A stretch of 37,458 nt of DNA from Geobacteraceae bacterium (GTDB lineage: Bacteria; Desulfobacterota; Desulfuromonadia; Geobacterales; Pseudopelobacteraceae): the NCBI GenBank assembly GCA_013336525.1, contig JAAXTM010000008.1, positions 1 to 37,458 of the forward strand, given 5' to 3'. Below, piece by piece: positions 7,303 to 14,411 of this stretch. Below the pieces are notes generated by a model. That model saw only the letters and a list, made by a program, of their open reading frames with translations. It did no database searches and was not told the DNA's origin. Each line of letters starts with the position of its first letter. Positions within the stretch are counted from its first letter, which is position 1. The position numbers and the translations under genes were made by a program.

Positions 7303-7647
7303 ATGGCCACTATTAATGATCTGGTACTTATTCATGTAGACAATAAGCCGGGCTTCTATGCCCGTATTGAAGAGATTGTCCCTGACGTCAAGCCCGGTTG
7401 GTGGCAGGTCACGTTACTCGTGCTTACATTTCCAATGCAGGTTTTTACCTGGATTCTTGATGATCTCCAGATCGAAGGCGCCGACTTTACTATGGGTGGT
7501 ACGCCGCTTCGTTTGGAGGATGTGGTCTCTCCGGTCGAATTAGAGAGGATTGAGAAGGAAAAAGCTGATACGGAACGAGCGAAAAAAGTCCGCCAGGAGG
7601 GTGGAGCTCCCAAGGTGATTTCATTGATGGATCGACGCAAGAAATAA
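7303..7647 (+). CDS. Conserved hypothetical protein
   Basis: A 114-residue soluble protein. The N-terminal ~75 residues look like a compact beta-rich domain (INDLVLIHVDNKPGFYARIE, then a Trp-containing strand region). The remainder is a charged helix ending in a basic tail, SLMDRRKK. No catalytic motif or known family was recognised. It follows the Cys-rich gene closely on the same strand and ends just before a strong bidirectional terminator, so the two are probably cotranscribed. No ribosome binding site of note; the ATG is the first in frame. Confidence 0.6.
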   Translation: MATINDLVLIHVDNKPGFYARIEEIVPDVKPGWWQVTLLVLTFPMQVFTWILDDLQIEGADFTMGGTPLRLEDVVSPVELERIEKEKADTERAKKVRQEGGAPKVISLMDRRKK

Positions 7648-7672
7648 GATCCGCTGATAATACCATAGCAAT

Positions 7673-7712
7673 AAGAGGGCCCTTCCTGAAATCATTGGAA
7701 GGGCCCTCTTTT
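7673..7712. terminator. Bidirectional rho-independent terminator
   Basis: A perfect 14-bp stem, AAGAGGGCCCTTCC and its complement, encloses a 10-base loop and is followed by T-rich sequence. It lies between the convergent hypothetical gene (+) and the OmpA-like gene (-) and can serve both. Confidence 0.9.
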
Positions 7713-7736
7713 ATCATGCCATTATTTTGGGTCTGC

Positions 7737-9008
7737 TTACTCGCAGCTGAAAACAGCTTCTGTGCGGCGATTTTTTGCTTTGCCTGCCGCAGTTTTGTTA
7801 GAGGCAACCGGCTTGGCGAAACCGTACCCCTTGGCAGTAAGGCGACTGCCGTCTATTCCGAATTTATTTATGATGTAGTTACGTATGTTATCAGCACGTT
7901 CCTGTGATAATTTCAGGTTTGCTGCTTTGCTGCCGTCGGAGTCTGTATGTCCTTCGATGGTCCCCTTTGAGCGAGGGAACTCTTTCAGGAAATTGCCTAA
8001 TTTATCAAGCTCATCGTGGTATTTGGCCTTGATGTCTGCTTTGTTTGTGTCAAAAGAAATTGCGATAACTGCCGGTTTATCGCAGAATTTTTTTGCTGCT
8101 TCCGCAGGGCATCCACTAGCTTCAACAGGTACTCCCGCCGGAGTCCCGGGGCATTTGTCAATATAGTCGGCAACTCCATCGTTGTCTGAGTCAACTGGAC
8201 AGCCTTTGGTGTCAACGACTACACCGGCAGGTGTCCCGGGACACTTGTCAAGATAGTCCGGTACGCCGTCCTTGTCTGCATCAAGCGGACAGCCGTCGCT
8301 GTCAACAGCCACACCTATAGGTGTGCCTGGGCATTTGTCGAGAGTGTCGATAACTCCATCACCGTCAGAATCTGTCGGAGGAGCCGGTACTGGCGCTGGA
8401 ACGACAACAGGTGCCGGTTCTGGTGCTGGTGCTGCAACGACTTTAACTGGTTCCGGTTCCGGTGCAGGTGGCGCAGTAACAGCTTTAATTGCCGGTGCCG
8501 CTGCACCAAACTGGAAGTAGGCTCCAAGGGTAAATTCCAGGTTGTTAAATGTGTTTGAGTCGTACTTGTAAAAAAGGTGTCGGACATCACCCCTAACGGC
8601 AAGGTCGTCGGTCAGAAAGTATTTGATGCCTGCCCCGTAGTCGAAAGTGCCGCGGGTTTGTGAATTAGCGGTGCCATTAAAATCTACACCGGAATACCCG
8701 GCGGCAAGGTATGGAACTAGTACGCTGTCCGGAAAAAAGTGGTAGAGGACCTGCCCCCCATAACGATTCATAGAAACGTCTGACTGTTTAACATAGTCAT
8801 ACAGGGCCTCAATACCAATGGCTTTAGTGAGGTTATATCCCGCCCGCGCTCCCAGTACCAAGGCCGTATCAATATCTTGGTCATCATCAAAAACATAGCC
8901 ACCAACCAGCGGCGTCACTGCAAAGGCTCCCTCTTTAACCGCCCCGAATGCTGCTGTGGCAGAGGCTATCAGGCAGGCCGTCAGAATACTTCCGATCACT
9001 TTTTTCAT
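7737..9008 (-). CDS. OmpA-family outer membrane protein with thrombospondin type 3 repeats
   Basis: 423 residues in four parts. Residues 1-23 are a signal peptide (MKKVIGSILTACLIASATAA, cleavage near FGA). Residues ~24-170 form an outer-membrane beta-barrel. Residues ~175-211 are a Pro/Ala/Glu/Val linker. Residues 211-300 hold three 30-residue thrombospondin type 3 repeats (DSDGDGV...DKCPGTP...GCP) that bind calcium through Asp-rich loops. Residues ~310-423 are an OmpA/Pal-like peptidoglycan-binding domain with the signature IEGHTDSDGS...RADNIRNYI and a final RRTEAVF. It should anchor the outer membrane to the cell wall. The frame extends upstream to 9146, but the ATG at 9008 has a GGGGGAAG site and begins the signal peptide. 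It stands alone between a terminator and the divergent hemB. Confidence 0.93.
   Translation of the reverse strand: MKKVIGSILTACLIASATAAFGAVKEGAFAVTPLVGGYVFDDDQDIDTALVLGARAGYNLTKAIGIEALYDYVKQSDVSMNRYGGQVLYHFFPDSVLVPYLAAGYSGVDFNGTANSQTRGTFDYGAGIKYFLTDDLAVRGDVRHLFYKYDSNTFNNLEFTLGAYFQFGAAAPAIKAVTAPPAPEPEPVKVVAAPAPEPAPVVVPAPVPAPPTDSDGDGVIDTLDKCPGTPIGVAVDSDGCPLDADKDGVPDYLDKCPGTPAGVVVDTKGCPVDSDNDGVADYIDKCPGTPAGVPVEASGCPAEAAKKFCDKPAVIAISFDTNKADIKAKYHDELDKLGNFLKEFPRSKGTIEGHTDSDGSKAANLKLSQERADNIRNYIINKFGIDGSRLTAKGYGFAKPVASNKTAAGKAKNRRTEAVFSCE
8109..8372 (-). repeat. Three 90-base coding repeats (TSP3 modules)
   Basis: Three consecutive 30-codon units encode residues 211-300 of the OmpA-like protein. 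DKCPGTP and the GCP ending recur in every unit, and the nucleotide sequence is also visibly repetitive. The first unit is the most diverged (IGVAV where the others have AGVVV or AGVPV). Confidence 0.85.
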
Positions 9009-9231
9009 GGTTCTTCCCCCTTTAGAAATTTTAACTGCCGATTTAATGCCATTCTTTTCCTGTTTGCCGTAAGCAATAAAAACATCGACACAAAAAATAT
9101 ATCTCACCTTTATAATGATGCAAGTAGTAGGGGTAAAATATTGCAATTTTATTCAGCCTGCATTACTCTCCATATGCCGTGCTTTCGGTAAATAAATAGC
9201 TCTATGCGCCTTACATCAAGGAGGATCGACC

Positions 9232-10206
9232 ATGTTTTTTCCACAGTTCCGTGCCCGCAGGATCAGAGGTAGTGAAACCTTTCGCCGGATGGTCCGGGAA
9301 ACATCCCTCTCAATTAACGATCTTGTCTATCCCATGTTCTCAGCGTTCGGCAGCGGAATTCGCAAAGAAATCTCCTCCATGCCGGGCATCTACCAGCAGT
9401 CTATCGAACATATTGTCGCCGAGGCCAAAGAGGTCCGCGATCTGGGGATCCCGGCGGTATTGCTGTTTGGCATCCCTGAGGCCAAAGATGCGGTCGGCAG
9501 TGACGCTTACTCTGATACCGGCATTATTCAGGAAACAATTCGTGCGTTGAAAAAAGAAGTGCCGGGGTTGGCAGTCATCACAGATGTCTGTATGTGTGAA
9601 TATACCGACCATGGTCACTGTGGAATTATCAAAAACGGCGATGTTGACAATGACTCAACATTGGAGCTGTTGGCGCGGGAAGCTCTTTCACATGTGCAGG
9701 CGGGGGCTGATATGGTAGCTCCGTCAGATATGATGGACGGGCGGGTGGGTGCCATCCGCGAAATTCTTGATGAGAACGGCTATGATGCAATCCCGATCAT
9801 GAGCTATGCGGTCAAATATGCTTCCGGCTATTATGGACCATTTCGGGAAGCGGCCGAATCAACTCCGCAGTTCGGCGATCGCCGCAGCTACCAGATGGAC
9901 CCGGCCAACCGCCGTGAAGCGCTGCTTGAAGCTGCCGCAGATATCGAAGAGGGGGCTGACATAATAATGGTGAAACCGGGCCTGCCTTACCTTGATATTC
10001 TGCGTGACCTGCGCAACGAGTTTGATTTGCCGCTGGCGGTCTACAATGTCTCCGGCGAATATAGCATGGTCAAAGGAGCTGCAGAGCGTGGTTGGATAGA
10101 AGAGGAGCGGGTGGTGCTGGAGACAATGACTGCTTTCAAACGGGCAGGGGCTGATATTATTATAACCTATCATGCCAAAGATGTTGCGAAGTGGCTCACT
10201 AAATAA
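9232..10206 (+). CDS. hemB: Delta-aminolevulinic acid dehydratase (porphobilinogen synthase)
   Basis: HemB condenses two 5-aminolevulinates into porphobilinogen, feeding heme, siroheme and cobalamin. The 324-residue length is normal. The two Schiff-base lysines are present: Lys195 in [14 protein letters not shown] and Lys248 in [12 protein letters not shown]. The metal site [15 protein letters not shown] keeps all three cysteines (120, 122, 130), so this is the zinc-dependent type rather than the Asp-rich magnesium type. AAGGAGG lies 7 bases before the ATG. The gene appears to be monocistronic here; convergent to it is the L,D-transpeptidase gene. cbiX, cbiC, cbiD and hemW further along use the same tetrapyrrole supply. 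Confidence 0.97.
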   Translation: MFFPQFRARRIRGSETFRRMVRETSLSINDLVYPMFSAFGSGIRKEISSMPGIYQQSIEHIVAEAKEVRDLGIPAVLLFGIPEAKDAVGSDAYSDTGIIQETIRALKKEVPGLAVITDVCMCEYTDHGHCGIIKNGDVDNDSTLELLAREALSHVQAGADMVAPSDMMDGRVGAIREILDENGYDAIPIMSYAVKYASGYYGPFREAAESTPQFGDRRSYQMDPANRREALLEAAADIEEGADIIMVKPGLPYLDILRDLRNEFDLPLAVYNVSGEYSMVKGAAERGWIEEERVVLETMTAFKRAGADIIITYHAKDVAKWLTK

Positions 10207-10302
10207 GGTGGCCAACGTTTAATTTTTCAGTTTCGTTTGTGAGGTGGTGCTAAAACTACTGGTAGTTATCTGCTTTTGGCACGGCAATCTTGAATAATAT
10301 GT

Positions 10303-11181
10303 CTATTTAGCCGGCGGCCTGTCCAGATAACGGGGCAGGCTGCCGCGCACTTCCAGAATCGGGCCATCTTCCAGCTCTTCTGCAGTTCCCGGATCATCTT
10401 CGTACTCTTCTTCCCCTGCCGCCCAGTTGTAAAGTTTCTGCGAATCCTTAAGCACCGGTTGCTGTGGTGTGTCAAAGGTCCGTTTCTGCATCTCTTCGTC
10501 AAACAGACCAATGCAGCCGTGAGATGCCGGTCTCCCGGGGAGATCCCTGGCATGCAGCCAGTACGCAACATTGTCGGTTCCGATGTGAAAGCGGAGTGCG
10601 TTGTCCATTGGATACTGTTCTTCGTCACCTGCTGTTTTATAAAGTGATGAAGTATGGTTGCGGTCGCGGGCAGATATACGAAACATGCCGATAGGGGTTT
10701 CAGTCGTTTCTTTGCCGGTTGCGGCTGGTGTGGAAAAAGCCAGTTTGCCACGCTCATAGGCGCCTAGCCATTGCTCGGTTACATCGACCAAAATGTATTT
10801 ATCATGGCGTGCGGCTGGTTGGTAAAAAAGCGGCAGTGGAGTGTAGGCCCGGATGTCCGCCATGTTGTCTGGGACTTTGATTGTCATGCCGGGATAGACA
10901 TGACGGCGGTCAACGCGGTTGAAACGCGCCACCAGGACCCAATCTGCCCCAAATAATGACTCAAGCGACTGGTGTGGTTCAATGAACTGAGCGTGCCACT
11001 TGATGTTTTTCAAGCTTGGATATTCCACCCGTGACAGGTCCTCTTTGGCCTTGTCTTCCGGTGATGCGGCCGGAGTGTCGGTCAGTGATGGTGTTCGCAG
11101 TACGGTGAAACCAACCAGCACCATAGTAAACAGCATTACCAGAACTATTTTATGTGAAAGCTTCATGCGGCTGTAGCGCAT
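10303..11181 (-). CDS. L,D-transpeptidase (YkuD domain), membrane-anchored
   Basis: 292 residues. A short basic N-terminus and one membrane segment (residues 11-28) place the enzyme in the periplasm, tethered to the inner membrane. The YkuD catalytic domain covers about residues 125-235. HARDLPGRPASHGCIGL contains His210, His221 and the nucleophile Cys223, matching the family signature HxxSHGC. Such enzymes make 3-3 cross-links in peptidoglycan or attach proteins to it. The segment at residues 65-105 has the spacing of a degenerate LysM-like module (YPGMTIKVPDN). The C-terminal 40 residues are acidic and end near a basic RYLDRPPAK. AAGGAT lies 10 bases before the ATG at 11181; an internal ATG (Met6) is possible. 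Substrate class is not decided by the sequence. Confidence 0.9.
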   Translation of the reverse strand: MRYSRMKLSHKIVLVMLFTMVLVGFTVLRTPSLTDTPAASPEDKAKEDLSRVEYPSLKNIKWHAQFIEPHQSLESLFGADWVLVARFNRVDRRHVYPGMTIKVPDNMADIRAYTPLPLFYQPAARHDKYILVDVTEQWLGAYERGKLAFSTPAATGKETTETPIGMFRISARDRNHTSSLYKTAGDEEQYPMDNALRFHIGTDNVAYWLHARDLPGRPASHGCIGLFDEEMQKRTFDTPQQPVLKDSQKLYNWAAGEEEYEDDPGTAEELEDGPILEVRGSLPRYLDRPPAK

Positions 11182-11343
11182 ACTGGAAATATCCTTAAAT
11201 CGAGATGTTAAAACTCCATGATAGTCATTTACAGGCCACTATTCAATAGTTGTGATCACACCGGTTAAAATTTCTGGCATCAAATCAGGACAGGTGCTAA
11301 ATTGGTAAGGTAATTTTATTCAGCTACAAACTTGGAGGACAGC

Positions 11344-12408
11344 TTGGAAGAGCCGTATTTGAACGCTACGTTCAACCAGTTTGCCAGTGATAACTACGCC
11401 GGGATCTGCCCTGAGGCCATGAAGGCAATGCAGGAAGCCAATGGAGGGTTTGTCTCTTCTTATGGCGACGACCTTTGGACGGAGCGAGCCTGCCAACACC
11501 TTCGTCAGGTTTTTGAGACAGAGTGCCAGGTGTTCTTCGTGTTTAACGGTACTGCGGCTAATTCACTGGCGTTGGCGTCTCTGTGCCGTTCGTACCACAG
11601 TGTTATCTGTCATGAACTGGCCCATGTTGAGACTGATGAGTGCGGTGCACCGGAGTTTTTCTCAAACGGTACCAAGCTGCTGCACGTTAATGGTCCTGAT
11701 GGTAAGTTCGATCTGGCAGAGGTCGAGCGTGCTATCACACGTCGCAGTGATATACATTATCCTCGCCCAAAGGTGCTGAGCCTGACCCAGGCAACTGAAG
11801 TCGGTACGGTGTACACTCCGGATGAAATCAAGTCTGCCAGCTTGTTGGCCAAGCGTTATGGCATGCGGGTACATATGGACGGAGCACGTTTCGCCAATGC
11901 TGTTGTGTCGCTGGATGTTGCTCCGGCAGAGATAACCTGGCGTGCAGGGGTTGATGTTCTCTGCCTTGGTGGAGCAAAAAACGGCATGGCTGTTGGAGAG
12001 GCGGTTGTTTTTTTTGATCGTGAACTGGCCCATGAATTTGACTATCGCTGCAAACAGGCAGGGCAGTTGGCGTCCAAGATGCGCTTCATTTCGGCTCCGT
12101 GGATCGGGATGCTCGAAGGCGGCACCTGGCTGGAAAATGCCCGTCACGCCAACGATTGTGCTGCATTGCTCGAAAAACACCTGTCCGCAATTGACGGCGT
12201 CCGCATAATGTATCCGAGGCAGGCGAACTCGGTGTTCGTGGAAATGCCTGAAACAGCTGTTGCTGCTCTCAAGTCGGCCGGTTGGTACTTTTATTCATTT
12301 ATCGGATCAGGAGGAGCGCGCTTTATGTGCTCTTGGCAGACAACTGAGCAGGACGTGCTCCAGTTGGCTGAAGCGGTGAAATCTGCTGCCGCAGTCAAGT
12401 CGCTATAA
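11344..12408 (+). CDS. Low-specificity threonine aldolase (PLP-dependent)
   Basis: 354 residues of the beta-eliminating lyase/threonine aldolase family, fold type I, cleaving threonine or allo-threonine to glycine and acetaldehyde. Visible features: FASDNYAG near the start, NGTAANSLAL (phosphate-binding loop), HMDGARFANA with the ring-stacking/Asp region, and LGGAKNG with the PLP Lys at residue 212. The open frame begins with TTG at 11332, but that codon overlaps the ribosome binding site. GGAGG at 11334-11338 is 5 bases before a second TTG at 11344, which is preferred. No ATG lies nearby, so a TTG start is needed. A 52-residue ORF follows by 16 bases. Confidence 0.88.
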   Translation: MEEPYLNATFNQFASDNYAGICPEAMKAMQEANGGFVSSYGDDLWTERACQHLRQVFETECQVFFVFNGTAANSLALASLCRSYHSVICHELAHVETDECGAPEFFSNGTKLLHVNGPDGKFDLAEVERAITRRSDIHYPRPKVLSLTQATEVGTVYTPDEIKSASLLAKRYGMRVHMDGARFANAVVSLDVAPAEITWRAGVDVLCLGGAKNGMAVGEAVVFFDRELAHEFDYRCKQAGQLASKMRFISAPWIGMLEGGTWLENARHANDCAALLEKHLSAIDGVRIMYPRQANSVFVEMPETAVAALKSAGWYFYSFIGSGGARFMCSWQTTEQDVLQLAEAVKSAAAVKSL

Positions 12409-12424
12409 TTCAGGGAGTTGTTAC

Positions 12425-12583
12425 ATGATCAAAACAGCAACATTCGAGGCTTTATTGAACGATGCTCTTCCTGATGGCAAGGGTGGATTTCATTTTACCC
12501 TGGAAGGGAAAACCTACCATATTCTTGACAAGGATGAAGTGCGGAAAATTGCAGAAGCACATGGCTATATAATTATTTATTGA
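12425..12583 (+). CDS. Small conserved-looking ORF, 52 aa, unknown function
   Basis: An ATG with AGGGAG 7 bases upstream opens a 52-codon frame ending in TGA. The peptide begins MIKTATFEALLNDALPDGKG and ends EAHGYIIIY. It has a balanced, soluble composition and no membrane segment. The good ribosome binding site and the 16-base gap to the threonine aldolase gene support it as a real gene in the same transcript. No family was recognised. Confidence 0.6.
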   Translation: MIKTATFEALLNDALPDGKGGFHFTLEGKTYHILDKDEVRKIAEAHGYIIIY

Positions 12584-12882
12584 TTGGTCAGTCGTCTGGG
12601 AAAGGTTCGTTCTAGTTTTGAGGGTGGGCCTTTTTCTGTCAAAAGAAAATGCGTAGTGCCTTATGTTTAAGTTAGATCTCTGTTGTCGTGGATTATTGGT
12701 ATGACAGCTTTTGATTTTTCCTAAAAAAGTTTGTGTATGAATATGAGGCTTGCATTTTGTGCATCAATTGTGTAGAGAATTATTATATAACGCTGTATCA
12801 TAGATTTGGCGGTTTTTTAGCCAACGCTAACTATTGACTTGATGCTTTGCCCTGATTTTATTTTAACTAAACGGACGTCCGC
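12584..12882. other. 299-base intergenic region upstream of the hdr/flx operon
   Basis: No open frame of note. It is markedly AT-rich toward its 3' half and holds a candidate sigma-70 promoter (listed separately) and three TTGTG words at 12731, 12757 and 12768, two of them in the closely similar contexts TTGTGTATGA and TTGTGCATCA. No strong hairpin terminator was seen for the preceding gene. Confidence 0.5.
12757..12786 (+). promoter_or_regulatory. Candidate sigma-70 promoter of the hdr/flx operon
   Basis: TTGTGC (12757-12762) and TATTAT (12781-12786) are separated by 18 bases. This would leave a leader of about 90 bases before hdrC. The -35 match is only moderate and other AT-rich hexamers lie nearby, so this is tentative. 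Confidence 0.4.
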
Positions 12883-13467
12883 ATGAAAAAGAAAAAAATG
12901 GTCATCTCGCAGGAAACGATGGACGTTGATTTTGTCCGTAAGGTGGAGGCACTTGCCGACACATCGGTGCGGCGTTGTTTCCAATGCGGTAAATGCTCAG
13001 CCGGTTGTCCAATGGCAACCTTTATGGAACATCCGCCAAATCGTGTTGTGCGACTCCTGCAGTTAGGGCAGTGGCGCAGGGTCCTCGAAGGACGTTCGAT
13101 CTGGTATTGTGCCTCATGCGAAACCTGTTCTACCCGTTGTCCCAATAAGGTTCAGCTTGCTTCGATAATGGATGCACTGCGTAAACTCTCATGGGATGCT
13201 GAAGGCCCATCAAAGGAAAGCTATGTCCAGTTGGCCAACAAGCTTTTCTTGCAGAACATCCGCACCTATGGTCGCCAGTACGAAATGCGTCTGGCAGCAG
13301 TATTCAATGTGAAGTCCGGCCAGTTTCTTAAAGACCTTATGCTCGGCCCAAAACTTATTGCCAAGGGGAAGCTGAAGATGTTCCATAGTAAAAACAAGAA
13401 CTTGTCAGAAATAGAAAAGATTTTTAGCCGTATTGAAGAGATGAGGAAAAAAGGCGAAGCACTGTAA
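12883..13467 (+). CDS. hdrC: Heterodisulfide reductase subunit C-like iron-sulfur protein
   Basis: 194 residues with two ferredoxin-type [4Fe-4S] motifs: CFQCGKCSAGCP (Cys32, 35, 38, 42) and CASCETCSTRCP (Cys76, 79, 82, 86). HdrC relays electrons from HdrA to the catalytic subunit HdrB. The C-terminal half is helical and basic (KSGQFLKDLMLGPKLIAKGK), as in bacterial HdrC homologues. It is the first gene of an eight-gene run on the same strand ending at 19932. The ribosome binding site is weak, so translation may depend on other features. Family and role in the complex are well supported; the physiological disulfide is not known. Confidence 0.92.
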   Translation: MKKKKMVISQETMDVDFVRKVEALADTSVRRCFQCGKCSAGCPMATFMEHPPNRVVRLLQLGQWRRVLEGRSIWYCASCETCSTRCPNKVQLASIMDALRKLSWDAEGPSKESYVQLANKLFLQNIRTYGRQYEMRLAAVFNVKSGQFLKDLMLGPKLIAKGKLKMFHSKNKNLSEIEKIFSRIEEMRKKGEAL

Positions 13468-13475
13468 GGGCCATG

Positions 13476-13504
13476 TTGAATTCTGGATTATGAATTTTGA
13501 ATTT
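13476..13504 (+). repeat. AT-rich short-period repeat in the hdrC-hdrB gap
   Basis: Between hdrC and hdrB lies a stretch built of repeated TTGAATT-like words (TTGAATTCTGG, ATGAATTTTGAATTT). It resembles the TTGAATG tandem repeat found inside cbiD at 29357-29383, and probably belongs to the same class of low-complexity sequence. Confidence 0.5.
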
Positions 13505-13528
13505 ACGACAAGGAATTAGAGTATAAAA

Positions 13529-14410
13529 ATGGACAAAACTCTCAATTATTCATATTACCCCGGTTGCTCGCTCCATGCGTCGGCAGGCGAATACGATCTC
13601 TCTACCCGGGAATTATTCAATGTCCTTGGTATTGGTCTTACCGAAATTCCTGACTGGTTCTGCTGTGGTGCAACTCCGGCCCATAACGTTGACGAGCTGT
13701 TGTCTCTGTCGCTTTGTGCCAAAAACATGGAGCTGGCCGACAAGGTTGAAGGAGATATGGCTGTTGCCTGCGCAGCATGCTTTTCAAGGCTCAAGACAGC
13801 GCAGCATGTTCTTGGTGAAAATGACGTCAAACGCAAACAGGTGGAAAAGGCCATTGACGCGCCCCTGAAGATTGATGGCAAAGTCAAGCATCTGCTTGAC
13901 ATCATCGCCCGTGATCTTGGCTTGGAGCGGTTGGCGACAGCAGTAAACAAGCCGCTGACTGGGCTTAAAGTTGCCTGCTATTACGGCTGTCTGCTGACCC
14001 GTCCGACGGATGTCCCTAACCTTGACTGCACCGAAGCGCCCACCATTATGGAACGGGTTATCGAAACGGTCGGAGCTGAGACCGTTGACTGGACCCACCG
14101 GTTGGAATGCTGCGGCGCCAATTTTACCCTCTCTCGCCCCGGCGTTGTTATTCAGCTGACCAATGCCATTCTTGAATCTGCCAAGGCCGCCGGCGCTGAC
14201 TGCATCATGGTTGCCTGCCCTCTATGTCATGGCAACCTTGATATCCGCCAGAAGGAGATCGAGGGTGTCTATAACGCCGACTATAACATGCCGGTTTTTT
14301 ATCTTACCCAACTGGTTGGCATATCTGTCGGACTCGACGCTGAGAAACTTGGCTTGGATGCTATGATTGTCAACCCGATGCCGCTTCTGAAAGAGAAAGG
14401 GTTACTGTAG
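13529..14410 (+). CDS. hdrB: Heterodisulfide reductase subunit B-like catalytic protein
   Basis: 293 residues with two CCG domains, the cysteine pattern known in methanogen HdrB to hold two non-cubane [4Fe-4S] clusters that cleave a disulfide. The first set is YYPGCSL (Cys13), WFCCGATP (Cys45, Cys46) and CAAC (Cys81, Cys84). The second is CYYGC, LECCGANF and ACPLC near residue 230. All cluster ligands of both domains appear to be present, so the site looks active. In bacteria the substrate may be a protein or small-molecule disulfide rather than CoM-S-S-CoB; a DsrC-like protein has been proposed in Desulfovibrio. hdrA begins 1 base after the stop codon, indicating translational coupling. Confidence 0.93.
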   Translation: MDKTLNYSYYPGCSLHASAGEYDLSTRELFNVLGIGLTEIPDWFCCGATPAHNVDELLSLSLCAKNMELADKVEGDMAVACAACFSRLKTAQHVLGENDVKRKQVEKAIDAPLKIDGKVKHLLDIIARDLGLERLATAVNKPLTGLKVACYYGCLLTRPTDVPNLDCTEAPTIMERVIETVGAETVDWTHRLECCGANFTLSRPGVVIQLTNAILESAKAAGADCIMVACPLCHGNLDIRQKEIEGVYNADYNMPVFYLTQLVGISVGLDAEKLGLDAMIVNPMPLLKEKGLL

Positions 14411-14411
14411 C

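Noticed and set aside
8109..8372. Repeat array as a CRISPR candidate
   Set aside because: The repeats are 90-base coding modules without spacers and encode calcium-binding TSP3 units.
10278..10296. TGGCACGG sequence resembling a sigma-54 -24 box
   Set aside because: No GC at the required -12 distance, and it lies between two convergent genes.
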